From: Thermococcus sp.
Lineage (GTDB): Archaea > Methanobacteriota_B > Thermococci > Thermococcales > Thermococcaceae
Length of the DNA stretch: 46,471 nt
Assembly (NCBI RefSeq): GCF_027011145.1
Contig: NZ_JALVAO010000070.1
Coordinates: 1 to 46,471, forward strand
Direction: 5' to 3'
The notes under the pieces were generated by a model, which was given only the letters and a program-made list of their open reading frames with translations, did no database searches and was not told the DNA's origin. Position 1 is the first letter of the stretch, and each line of letters starts with the position of its first letter. Of this stretch, positions 1-7,250 are shown one piece after another. A program made the position numbers and the translations under genes.

Positions 1-632
1 GCGAGGAGGTTCTCAAAAAGGCCGAGTTCACGGAGAGATTCAGCTACGGTTATCCGCCTAACAACTCTGCCGACTGGGCTTGGATACAGCACATGCTCGC
101 GAGCGCGAAAGAGAACGGCAGAATAGGGATAGTCATAGACAACGGGGCACTCTTCAGGGGCGGGAAGGAGAAAAAGATAAGGGCGAAGGTTCTCAACGAG
201 GATCTCCTTGAAGCGGTAATTCTCCTCCCCGAAAAGCTGTTCTACAACACCGGAGCACCGGGGGCAATAATGATCTTCAACAGGGCGAAGCCGGAGGAGA
301 GGAAGGGAAAAGTCCTCTTCATCAACGCCTCGCGGGAGTACGAGCAACACCCTGAGGTCAGGAAGCTCAACCGCCTCGGGGAGAAGCACATCGAGAAGAT
401 AGTTGAAGCTTACAGGGGGTTCAAGGAAATTGAAGGCTTTTCAAGGGTTAGGAGTACAGAGGAGATAAAGGAGAACGACTACAACCTCAACGTGACGCTG
501 TACGTCTTCCCGATGGAGGAAGAGGAGGAGATTGACGTTAAAGCCGAGTGGGAGGAGCTGAGGAAGATTAACGAGGAGCTTGCTAAGGTAGATGAGAAGA
601 TTGAGGGGTATTTGAGGGAGCTGGGGTATTGA
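1..632 (+). CDS. hsdM: Type I restriction-modification DNA methyltransferase subunit M, C-terminal part
   Basis: This gene is cut by the left edge; the reading frame is open from base 3. It encodes the C-terminal part of the N6-adenine methyltransferase subunit of a type I restriction-modification complex. The visible part begins just after the expected catalytic NPPF region, with ADWAWIQHML, then GRIGIVIDNGALFRGG, the LLPEKLFYNTGAPGAIM segment typical of HsdM, and a charged C-terminal helical tail that normally contacts HsdS. S-adenosylmethionine and catalytic motifs lie outside the window. It is followed after 9 bases by a PIN-domain gene and then hsdS, so it is the first visible gene of an hsdM-PIN-hsdS transcript. 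Family assignment is secure. Confidence 0.9.
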   Translation, partial: EEVLKKAEFTERFSYGYPPNNSADWAWIQHMLASAKENGRIGIVIDNGALFRGGKEKKIRAKVLNEDLLEAVILLPEKLFYNTGAPGAIMIFNRAKPEERKGKVLFINASREYEQHPEVRKLNRLGEKHIEKIVEAYRGFKEIEGFSRVRSTEEIKENDYNLNVTLYVFPMEEEEEIDVKAEWEELRKINEELAKVDEKIEGYLRELGY

Positions 633-641
633 GGTGATATT

Positions 642-1358
642 ATGGAAACTATTAATGCTCCTCTCGCCTCTTTCTTTGAACTCTCTGACTCGGATATTGT
701 TGTTATCTTGGACACAAACATTCTACTTGACATCTTAGAGAAGAGAAACAAAAAAGTCACTGATTTCTATAAAAAATGCCTTCTCCCCTTTAACAAAAAA
801 GGAATAATCACCCTCGGAACCACTATCTATAACATCGCCGAAGTTTTAGACAAAGAACTCGAACTTAACTTTCAAATGGAGCTTCTCAAGAGACGGCTGA
901 CTGCTGATGAAATCATAAGGACTTCAAGGAACAGGCAACAGCTATCCCGAGAAATTAATAACATGAACGAGGAACTTAGGGAGAAGTTCTATAAAAAAAT
1001 TAACAATAAGCTTAGGACAATATTGAGAAATACGAAGATTTTTGGGTTAGATGAGATTACTCCAGATGACTACGCGATTTTACACGACTTAATATTAAAT
1101 GGTCATCTTCAATCACAAGATGCCATGATAGTACTTACTACATACAAAGCAAGAGAGTACAGCTCCATTTCGTCATTGATAACAAAAGATGGCTATTTAG
1201 TGGATTCACCCCTAGTAAACCGCTATATTGAAGTGTACCACCCACTTCGTAATAAGGACGTGGAATCGTTCTTGGAGGCTATTTCAACTATTAAGGCGGA
1301 TCAGCAGACACTAAAGATGGTCGAGAAAATAAAAAGATCCCTGGAGGTTTTAAAATGA
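642..1358 (+). CDS. PIN-domain-like protein inserted between hsdM and hsdS
   Basis: A 238-residue protein starting at an ATG preceded by GAGGTGAT. Residues about 20-32 read VVILDTNILLDIL, the first acidic motif of PIN-fold ribonucleases; later acidic residues (DEITPDDYAILHDL, LQSQDAMIVL, SLITKDGYLVDSP) are spaced like the remaining PIN metal ligands. It is longer than VapC toxins (about 130 residues), with a helical insert at residues 85-130. The coding sequence is much more AT-rich than hsdM or hsdR, suggesting separate acquisition. Its stop overlaps the hsdS start (ATGA), so the two are probably translationally coupled. No antitoxin-like gene precedes it. Nuclease activity is inferred from the fold signature; a role as an extra effector or regulator of the restriction system is a guess from position. 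Confidence 0.7.
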   Translation: METINAPLASFFELSDSDIVVILDTNILLDILEKRNKKVTDFYKKCLLPFNKKGIITLGTTIYNIAEVLDKELELNFQMELLKRRLTADEIIRTSRNRQQLSREINNMNEELREKFYKKINNKLRTILRNTKIFGLDEITPDDYAILHDLILNGHLQSQDAMIVLTTYKAREYSSISSLITKDGYLVDSPLVNRYIEVYHPLRNKDVESFLEAISTIKADQQTLKMVEKIKRSLEVLK

Positions 1359-2536
1359 CAAGATTCAAGAAAACTCCAATCGGTGAGATTCCCGAGGATT
1401 GGGAGGTTGTAGAGCTAGGAGATCTCTTGGATTTGAAAAATGGAAAAAGACCGATATTTTCAGAAAAAGGCTCAATTCCGGTGTATGGAGCAAATGGAAT
1501 TATGGGATACACTGATACTCCCCTTGTTAAAAAGGGCAAAGTCCTGATAATTGGACGTGTAGGAGCCTCTGGTGAAGTACATCTTGCAGAAGGACCCGTG
1601 TGGATAAGTGACAATGCAATGTATTCTAGTAAAATAGAGAGTAAACTTGTTGATATTGAATATCTTGGGGCACTGCTAAAGTATATCAACCTCCAAAAAC
1701 TAGCAACAAAAAATGTTCACCCATTAATAACAAAAAAGATTTTAATGCCCTTTAAAATCCCCCTCCCACCTCTCCCCGAGCAGAGGAAAATCGCCGAGAT
1801 ACTCAGAACGGTTGATGAGGCCATCGAGAAGACCGACGAGGCAATAGAGCGGACGGAGCGCCTAAAGAAGGGCCTGATGCAGAGGCTCTTGACCAGGGGT
1901 ATCAAGCACGAGCGGTTCAAGAAGACCGAGCTGGGCGAGATTCCAGAGGAGTGGCAAGTGGTAAGGCTTGAGGAAGTAGCTGAAAGAAGAAATGAAACAG
2001 TAAAACCGGATAGTATAGAAGAAGTTCCTTTTGTTGGTCTAGAGCACATTGAACCAGGAAGAATTAAACTGTCTCAATGGGGAAGCTCAAGAAATGTTAA
2101 AAGTTTAAAGTCAAAATTTCATTGTGGAGACATTCTTTATGGTAAACTGAGGCCCTATCTAGATAAGGCAGTCATTGCAGAGTTTAATGGTATTTGCTCA
2201 ACTGATATTATTGTGATAAGAACAAAGAGTAGCAAAACTATACCCGAATATCTAATTTGGATCATACATTCTAAAAGGTTCATTGAATACGCTAAAAAGA
2301 CCATGAAGGGCGTTAATCACCCAAGAACTTCTTGGAACTCAATTAAACAATTTCAACTCCCCCTCCCACCCCTTGAGGAGCAAAAACAAATCGCCGAAAT
2401 CCTCTCGACCGTTGATAAGAAGCTCGAACTCCTGAGGCAGAGAAGGGAGAAGCTTGAGCGCGTTAAGCGCGGGCTGATGAAAGATTTACTGACGGGAAGG
2501 AGGAGGGTAAAACATTACGGTGACCAAAAAATTTAA
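1355..2536 (+). CDS. hsdS: Type I restriction-modification specificity subunit S
   Basis: A 393-residue HsdS that chooses the DNA target for the methylase and nuclease complex. It is an internal duplication: each half has an N-terminal GEIPEDWEVV or GEIPEEWQVV motif, a target-recognition domain, and a conserved coiled-coil segment starting PLPPLPEQRKIAEIL or PLPPLEEQKQIAEIL and ending KKGLMQRLLT or KRGLMKDLLT. TRD1 spans about residues 20-125 and TRD2 about 205-330. The two TRD-coding parts (about 1420-1755 and 2000-2355) are AT-rich, whereas the shared helices are GC-rich, the usual mark of TRD exchange by recombination. The start overlaps the PIN gene stop and has GGAGGT upstream. Confidence 0.95.
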   Translation: MTRFKKTPIGEIPEDWEVVELGDLLDLKNGKRPIFSEKGSIPVYGANGIMGYTDTPLVKKGKVLIIGRVGASGEVHLAEGPVWISDNAMYSSKIESKLVDIEYLGALLKYINLQKLATKNVHPLITKKILMPFKIPLPPLPEQRKIAEILRTVDEAIEKTDEAIERTERLKKGLMQRLLTRGIKHERFKKTELGEIPEEWQVVRLEEVAERRNETVKPDSIEEVPFVGLEHIEPGRIKLSQWGSSRNVKSLKSKFHCGDILYGKLRPYLDKAVIAEFNGICSTDIIVIRTKSSKTIPEYLIWIIHSKRFIEYAKKTMKGVNHPRTSWNSIKQFQLPLPPLEEQKQIAEILSTVDKKLELLRQRREKLERVKRGLMKDLLTGRRRVKHYGDQKI

Positions 2537-2541
2537 ATATA
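2524..2541 (+). promoter_or_regulatory. Candidate archaeal promoter (BRE/TATA) at the end of hsdS
   Basis: CCAAAAAA followed by TTTAAATATA overlaps the last codons of hsdS. The TATA-like core would place a transcription start near 2562-2567, upstream of the structured RNA candidate and not close to the next large gene at 3023. Inferred from sequence only. Confidence 0.5.
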
Positions 2542-2586
2542 CTACATGGAAAGGTTATATCAGTCCCGGTGGGTTTCCTCCTCTTG

Positions 2587-2712
2587 ATGACAAAAGGCAT
2601 GCTGCCCCCAGCAATAGTTACAGCATTGGTGGAGGTGACAGACATGGTTTTCAAAGTTACAGAGAACGTCCCGAAAGTGGGGGCGGCCCTCCTCCGGGTT
2701 GTGGGGGCGTAG
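2587..2712 (+). CDS. Possible 41-residue hydrophobic peptide overlapping the structured RNA
   Basis: An open frame from ATG 2587 to TAG 2710-2712 would encode a peptide beginning MTKGMLPPAIVTALVEVTD and ending VGAALLRVVGA, hydrophobic and possibly amphipathic. It lies about 20 bases after the predicted transcription start, but no strong ribosome-binding site sits at the usual distance (the nearest GGTGG is about 14 bases away). Its last third coincides with the 5' side of the RNA fold at 2677-2809, so the reading frame may be accidental. I do not recognise it; coding status is uncertain. Confidence 0.2.
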   Translation: MTKGMLPPAIVTALVEVTDMVFKVTENVPKVGAALLRVVGA

Positions 2713-2809
2713 GGACCAATGCTTTCGAGGGGGAAACCCAGGGCTACAGCCCGGGAGGGCTGTCCCTAGGAGGGCGTGGTGATAGGGGTTCGAATCCCCC
2801 CGCCCCCAC
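2677..2809 (+). ncRNA. Unclassified structured RNA with a tRNA-like T-arm and closing stem
   Basis: A GC-rich stretch in otherwise AT-rich DNA folds contiguously. P1: GTGGGGGCGG 2677-2686 pairs perfectly with CCGCCCCCAC 2800-2809. P2: CCCTCCT 2687-2693 with AGGAGGG 2768-2774. P3: GGGTT 2696-2700 with AACCC 2735-2739. P4: AGGG/CCCT plus ACAGCCC/GGGCTGT, 2740-2767, capped by GGGA. A last hairpin, GGGG-TTCGAAT-CCCC at 2785-2799, stacks directly on P1 and has the exact consensus loop of a tRNA T-arm. A second GTGGGGGCG copy at 2701-2709 could replace the 5' strand of P1. There is no D-arm or anticodon arm, so it is not an ordinary tRNA. A promoter-like site upstream and a T-rich stop downstream suggest its own transcript. 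Function unknown; a tRNA-derived remnant or a regulatory RNA are both possible. Confidence 0.5.
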
Positions 2810-2814
2810 GAAAA

Positions 2815-2839
2815 AGTTTTAGGGGAAAAATTTATTTTT
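2815..2839 (+). terminator. T-rich transcription terminator after the structured RNA
   Basis: Just after the closing stem the sequence has AGTTTT and then TTTATTTTT. Runs of T on the coding strand are the usual archaeal intrinsic termination signal, which fits an RNA ending near 2820-2839. Confidence 0.4.
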
Positions 2840-3022
2840 CAGGACCCCCATTCAGTTAATTTTAAGCTCAATAAATTCAATGATTTCTCAACCTCTTCTA
2901 TAATACGTTGTCTGGTCTGCACAATCAAATGCCTAAACCCCTCCAAAACCTTAAATTTCTCAAGAATAAAATTCCTTACGGTGAGATGAATATAGACTAC
3001 AAAAAGCTAAGGGGCGTATACT

Positions 3023-3409
3023 ATGAGTTCCTTTGATATTGAACATCATCCTGCACTTAAGCCTTTGTGGGACTTTGTGCAAAATATTGAAGAAGTTGTC
3101 TCTTCATCAGATATTGGTATAAGTTCCTCATCTACACTTAAAATAATGAGTCAGTTTGAGATACTTAAGGAAATTGTTGAACTCGAACTAAAGGGTGAGC
3201 CAGGGGGTCAAGTAAATACTGAAATTCTAAACGAGATAGAGATTATTAAGGGGAGACTTGAGGCTATCCTTTCCATAGCTGAGGATAAGCATGATCTCCA
3301 CTTAAAAGCCATTGAATGTGAGCACCTGAGAGAGCTTCTAAGATTTACAATAGTGCTTATAATAATGTTAGCGGGCCTAATTGGTGGTATTAAATTGATC
3401 TTTGGGTGA
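3023..3409 (+). CDS. Small C-terminal membrane-anchored protein inside the restriction locus
   Basis: A 128-residue protein I do not recognise. Residues 1-100 are soluble and mostly helical, with heptad-like stretches (LKEIVELELK, ILNEIEIIKGRLEAIL) suggesting a coiled coil. Residues about 107-127 (FTIVLIIMLAGLIGGIKLIF) form one transmembrane segment at the very C-terminus, so the protein would be tail-anchored with its body in the cytoplasm. It is AT-rich like the PIN gene. Its last bases lie 4 bases before the hsdR ATG and supply its GGTGA ribosome-binding site, implying co-transcription. A 16-codon frame at 2986-3036, preceded by GGTGAG, overlaps its start and could be a leader peptide. A membrane tether or accessory factor for the restriction complex is inference only. 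Confidence 0.6.
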   Translation: MSSFDIEHHPALKPLWDFVQNIEEVVSSSDIGISSSSTLKIMSQFEILKEIVELELKGEPGGQVNTEILNEIEIIKGRLEAILSIAEDKHDLHLKAIECEHLRELLRFTIVLIIMLAGLIGGIKLIFG

Positions 3410-3413
3410 TCCC

Positions 3414-6365
3414 ATGCCTGCTCAAACCCCCGAATACCTCCAGTGCGAGAAGCCCATCCTCGAGCGGTTAAAGGAAAAAGGCTGGACTTACAGGAGGGGC
3501 ATTGAGGTCCTCGAAGATGAAAACGAGCCCCTTCTAATCTCAAGGTTAAAGAATGCGATAGTGAGGATAAACGGAGTTAGCGAGAGGGAAGCGGAGGAGG
3601 CAATCAACCTCCTTAAAGCTACTCCTTTCGGCGTTGAAGGTTCCCGCAGGGTTCTCGACTACCTTAAGAACGGTGTTCCCGTGAAGGATGAGGAAACCGC
3701 TCAACCGAAAAGGCTGATGCTCATTGATTATGAAAACCTCGGAAACAATGAGTTCCTCGTTGCCAATCAGGTCGGCTATCCGTTTAAGACCAAGATACCC
3801 GACATAGTTCTCTATGTTAACGGCATCCCGCTGGTCATAATCGAGTGCAAAAAGCTCAACGTGAGCTGGAAAAAAGCATACGAGCAGATTAAAAGCTATG
3901 AGAAGGAGATGCCCGAGCTCTTCAAGTACGTACAGATCGGCGTTGCGGTTGGGGATAAACCCGTCTATTTCCCAATAGTGCCGTGGCTCAGCAGTGTTCC
4001 AATCTATGAATGGAAAGGGAAAAGCTTTGATGATCTGGACAACCTGGTTGAGCTTTTAAAACCTGAGACCATCCTTGACGTCCTCCGTTACTTCACATTC
4101 TACCGCGAGAGCGGTGGAGCTTTTACAAAGGTTCTGCCGAGGTATATGCAGTACCGAGCGGTTAGAGAGATCGTGAATATTGCCGTCGGTTACGCGAGGG
4201 GCGAGACGGAAAGAAACAGGGGTTTAATCTGGCACTGGCAGGGAAGTGGAAAAACCTTGACCATGATATTCTCCGCATATAAAATCAAGCGCCTGCTCGG
4301 CAACCCCACGATTTTCTTCGTCGTTGACAGGAAAGAACTTGAGAGACAGCTGAGCAATGAACTCAAAGCCGTGGGGCTGAGCTTTGAAGTCATAGATTCA
4401 ATCGAGAAGCTCAGGGAAGTCCTAACTCACGCCGATGGAAAGAGAGGAATATTCATAACGCTCATCCATAAGTTCCGCGCCGAGGATCTCAATGAGGTGA
4501 TGGAGAACCTTAGGAGGAAAAGCAGGAGAAGAAAGACGATAATGAACCGTAAGGACGTCGTGGTTCTCATAGACGAAGGCCACAGAACCCAGTATGGCGA
4601 GCTTGCTTCGACTATGCGCTCGATACTCAAAAGCGCGTCTTTCTTTGCCTTTACAGGAACTCCAATAGCAAAGAAAGGGCGTGACACCTACGCCACCTTC
4701 GGCTATAAGGACAGGCCCTACCTCGACAGGTACTTCATAACGCAGTCCATAGAGGACGGCTTTACCGTGAAGATAGCCTACCAGGCGAGGCTTGAGGAGG
4801 ACGTTCACCTAAAGAGGGAGCTCCTTGAAGCATTTCTCTCATCGAAGCTGGAGGAAATCCCGGAGGAGTACCGCGGAAGGGTAGAGGAGAAGCTCAAGAA
4901 GAGGCTCAACGCGATAAAGGTGTTCCTGAAAAACCCGAAGAGGATCGAAACCATAGCCCGGGACATAGCAGAGCACTATAAGGGGAGCGTGGAGCCGTTT
5001 AAAGCAATGGTGGTAGCGGTTGACAGGGAGTCCTGCGTCTTATACAAGCGCGCTCTCGACAAGTATCTGCCAACGGAGTACACAGAGGTCGTGATGACGT
5101 TCAACCGGGACGACAGTGATGTTATTAAGGAGTATCAAAAAGAGCTTGAAGAGCGTTTCCCCGGAAAAGACATGGCTGAAATCCGCGAGAGAATTCGCAA
5201 GGATTTCAGGAACAAAAGCTTTCCAAAAATCCTGATCGTTACAGATATGCTCCTCACGGGTTTTGACGCCCCCATCCTTCAAACCATGTATCTGGACAAG
5301 CCACTCAAGGAGCATAGGCTCCTTCAGGCAATAGCGAGGACCAACAGGCCCTTCATCAAGAACGGCGAGAACGTCAAACCCTTTGGCCTTATTGTAGATT
5401 ACGTGGGCATATTCAAGGAATTAAAGAGAGCGCTGGAAATCTACGACGAGGCTGACATCGAAGGAGCAACATACAGCGTCGAAGAGATAAAGAAAGAGCT
5501 CAGGAAAAAGATCTCCAAGGCCATGGGATACTTTGATTACCTCGAGCCGAGAAGAGATAGAGAGACGATAATGAACGCGGTTGAGACACTGTTTAGAAAC
5601 AACAAGGGCGAGGAGTTCGGGAGGCTGTACAGGGAGATAAGGAACTACTACAAGCTCCTCAGGGAGGACAGGGACGAGTTCAGAGAGGCCTTCAAATGGC
5701 TCACGGAGGTTTATTATGCATACAGGGCTAAGGTTGATGGTGTTCCGCCGGAAGTTGAACTCAAAGCCGACGAATTCTTCAGGGAGGCCCTTAGGTTCAT
5801 ACACAAGACGGTGGACATAGGGAAGATAAAGGCCGACTTTCCAATAATCGAACTTGACGAAGAGTTCCTCAAGAAAGTAATGAGGGAAAGGGATAAGCGG
5901 AAGGCATTTACTAACCTCCTATTCTCGGTCAGACACTACGTAAACACTCACAAGGGACCTTTAACGGAGGACTTGGTTGAGCAGGTAGAGAGGATAATTG
6001 AAGCCTGGAGACACAAGAAGGAAGAAATCGAGAAGCTCTACGGTGAGCTCCTTGGAATAGCCGGGGAAATAGAAAAGCGCTCGTGGGAGCAGAAAAAGCT
6101 CGGTTTGAACGAGCTCGAATACGCCCTCCTGATGGTGCTCAAGAAGCACGTAAAGACCAATACCAACGAGTTGATCAAAGGGGTCAGAAAGTTGCTCAAG
6201 GAGACTGAAGGGCTTAGGTTCTCCCGTTGGAGGGAGAAAACCGAGATCGTCAGCGAAGTCTCGCGGAAAATTATGCTCTTCATTGTAAGGGAATATAAGG
6301 AGGAATGCGATGACATCATCAAGACGCGCAACGAGCTCCTAGAGGTGCTCAAACGGTGGGGATAA
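3414..6365 (+). CDS. hsdR: Type I restriction endonuclease subunit R
   Basis: The 983-residue motor and nuclease subunit of the type I system, which translocates DNA using ATP and cleaves unmodified DNA. The N-terminal nuclease domain has PDIVLYVNG and VIIECKK (residues about 128-146), the PD-(D/E)XK residues. The SF2 helicase core follows: Walker A WQGSGKTLTM near residue 275, LIDEGHRTQYG (DEAH-type box) near 387, FTGTPI, then TDMLLTGFDAPIL and QAIARTNRP (motifs V and VI) near 615-645. A long helical C-terminal region for complex assembly ends the protein. The ATG at 3414 is chosen because GGTGA lies 4 bases before it; a TTG at 3402 is the alternative. All catalytic motifs look intact. Confidence 0.95.
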   Translation: MPAQTPEYLQCEKPILERLKEKGWTYRRGIEVLEDENEPLLISRLKNAIVRINGVSEREAEEAINLLKATPFGVEGSRRVLDYLKNGVPVKDEETAQPKRLMLIDYENLGNNEFLVANQVGYPFKTKIPDIVLYVNGIPLVIIECKKLNVSWKKAYEQIKSYEKEMPELFKYVQIGVAVGDKPVYFPIVPWLSSVPIYEWKGKSFDDLDNLVELLKPETILDVLRYFTFYRESGGAFTKVLPRYMQYRAVREIVNIAVGYARGETERNRGLIWHWQGSGKTLTMIFSAYKIKRLLGNPTIFFVVDRKELERQLSNELKAVGLSFEVIDSIEKLREVLTHADGKRGIFITLIHKFRAEDLNEVMENLRRKSRRRKTIMNRKDVVVLIDEGHRTQYGELASTMRSILKSASFFAFTGTPIAKKGRDTYATFGYKDRPYLDRYFITQSIEDGFTVKIAYQARLEEDVHLKRELLEAFLSSKLEEIPEEYRGRVEEKLKKRLNAIKVFLKNPKRIETIARDIAEHYKGSVEPFKAMVVAVDRESCVLYKRALDKYLPTEYTEVVMTFNRDDSDVIKEYQKELEERFPGKDMAEIRERIRKDFRNKSFPKILIVTDMLLTGFDAPILQTMYLDKPLKEHRLLQAIARTNRPFIKNGENVKPFGLIVDYVGIFKELKRALEIYDEADIEGATYSVEEIKKELRKKISKAMGYFDYLEPRRDRETIMNAVETLFRNNKGEEFGRLYREIRNYYKLLREDRDEFREAFKWLTEVYYAYRAKVDGVPPEVELKADEFFREALRFIHKTVDIGKIKADFPIIELDEEFLKKVMRERDKRKAFTNLLFSVRHYVNTHKGPLTEDLVEQVERIIEAWRHKKEEIEKLYGELLGIAGEIEKRSWEQKKLGLNELEYALLMVLKKHVKTNTNELIKGVRKLLKETEGLRFSRWREKTEIVSEVSRKIMLFIVREYKEECDDIIKTRNELLEVLKRWG

Positions 6366-7021
6366 AGTACCGCGTAATTCGGAGGAACGTTAAGTATCCC
6401 CGCATCGAGATAAGCCCCCTTGGGGATGTTAAGGTAATAGTCCCGCCAAATGTGAATCCCGAAGATCTTGTGGGGAGAAAGAAAGGATGGATAGAGAAGA
6501 AGCTAAGGGAAATCGAAGAAGCCAGAATGAAGTTTCTTCCGCTTTCCAATAAGCTCCTACTTGACGGTGAATTCTACGAACTCATTGAGTCAGAGGAGTT
6601 CGGGGTTAATCCAAAGTTTCACGTGGTTCTCCTGCCCAAGGACGATTTGGAAACCCTAAAAAGATGGCTGAAGACTCAGCTGAGAGAAGAGCTGGAATTT
6701 AAGGTGAGACTCTTCTCATCGGTCTTCGGAGTAAAGTACAGAAAAATCTACATCCGCTTTCAGAAGACCAAGTGGGCAAGTTGCTCTGAGAAAGGAAATC
6801 TAAGCTTTAACCTGATGCTTATGGCATTACCCGAAGAACTCAGAGACTACATCATAATCCATGAGGTGGCCCACCTCAAGTTCCAAAAGCACTCTCGCAA
6901 GTTCTGGGAACTCGTAAGACAGTATTACCCCGACTACAAACATGCCCAGAAGGGACTCAGGGAGTACTGGCTTGCGCTTCAGTACAATAAAATCTGGAAT
7001 AAACTGAGAGAAATTGCTTAA
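6356..7021 (+). CDS. YgjP-like metallopeptidase domain protein (DUF45)
   Basis: A 221-residue protein of the YgjP/DUF45 family, related to M48-type zinc peptidases. The C-terminal half holds the zinc site IIHEVAHLKFQKHSRKFWELV (residues about 165-185), in which HEVAH is the HExxH motif, followed by the conserved HS.KFW segment; KWASCSEKGNLSFN before it is also a family signature. It starts with GTG inside the end of hsdR (10-base overlap), so it belongs to the restriction operon. This family is often found beside type I restriction genes, but no substrate is established. It may process or regulate the complex (inference). Confidence 0.85.
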   Translation: MGIKYRVIRRNVKYPRIEISPLGDVKVIVPPNVNPEDLVGRKKGWIEKKLREIEEARMKFLPLSNKLLLDGEFYELIESEEFGVNPKFHVVLLPKDDLETLKRWLKTQLREELEFKVRLFSSVFGVKYRKIYIRFQKTKWASCSEKGNLSFNLMLMALPEELRDYIIIHEVAHLKFQKHSRKFWELVRQYYPDYKHAQKGLREYWLALQYNKIWNKLREIA

Positions 7022-7062
7022 AGTTTTTATCCCCTTCCCTTCTTATTCCTCCGGTGAGCCGG

Positions 7063-7233
7063 ATGGATGAAAAGCTCAAGGCCTGCAAAAACTGTCGCTG
7101 GTTCGGGCCGATTGACTCTTACTTCCTCACCTACGGGATGTGCAGGAAGCACATGAAGACCGTCCACATGAACTTCGTCTGCTCAGATTGGGAACCGTTA
7201 TGGGGCTCAGAGGGGAAAGGACGAGAAGAGTAA
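7063..7233 (+). CDS. 56-residue cysteine-rich, probable zinc-binding protein
   Basis: A short gene with ATG at 7063 and GGTGAG four bases upstream. The product has CKNCRWF near its start, then YGMCRKH and a late VCSDWEPLW, giving four cysteines in the spacing C-x2-C...C...C expected for a small treble-clef or rubredoxin-like zinc site. A TATA-like AAAGTTTTTAT at 7020-7030 gives it its own promoter just after the restriction operon. It ends 17 bases before the convergent taw2 stop. I recognise no named family; similar small CxxC proteins are common in Thermococcales. Confidence 0.65.
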   Translation: MDEKLKACKNCRWFGPIDSYFLTYGMCRKHMKTVHMNFVCSDWEPLWGSEGKGREE

Positions 7234-7250
7234 GTACAAATGGCAGATTA

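Noticed and set aside
642-1358. Classical VapBC toxin-antitoxin pair
   Set aside because: No small antitoxin gene precedes it, and the protein is too long for VapC.
2703-2808. Ordinary or intron-containing tRNA (GGGGGCG / CGCCCCC acceptor and canonical T-arm)
   Set aside because: No D-arm, no anticodon stem or loop and an A-C mismatch at the base of the T-stem; the larger fold from 2677 explains the sequence better.
2823-2990. Open reverse-strand frame ending in LTEWGS
   Set aside because: About 50 codons, no ATG, no good ribosome-binding site, AT-rich; possibly a gene remnant but not supportable.
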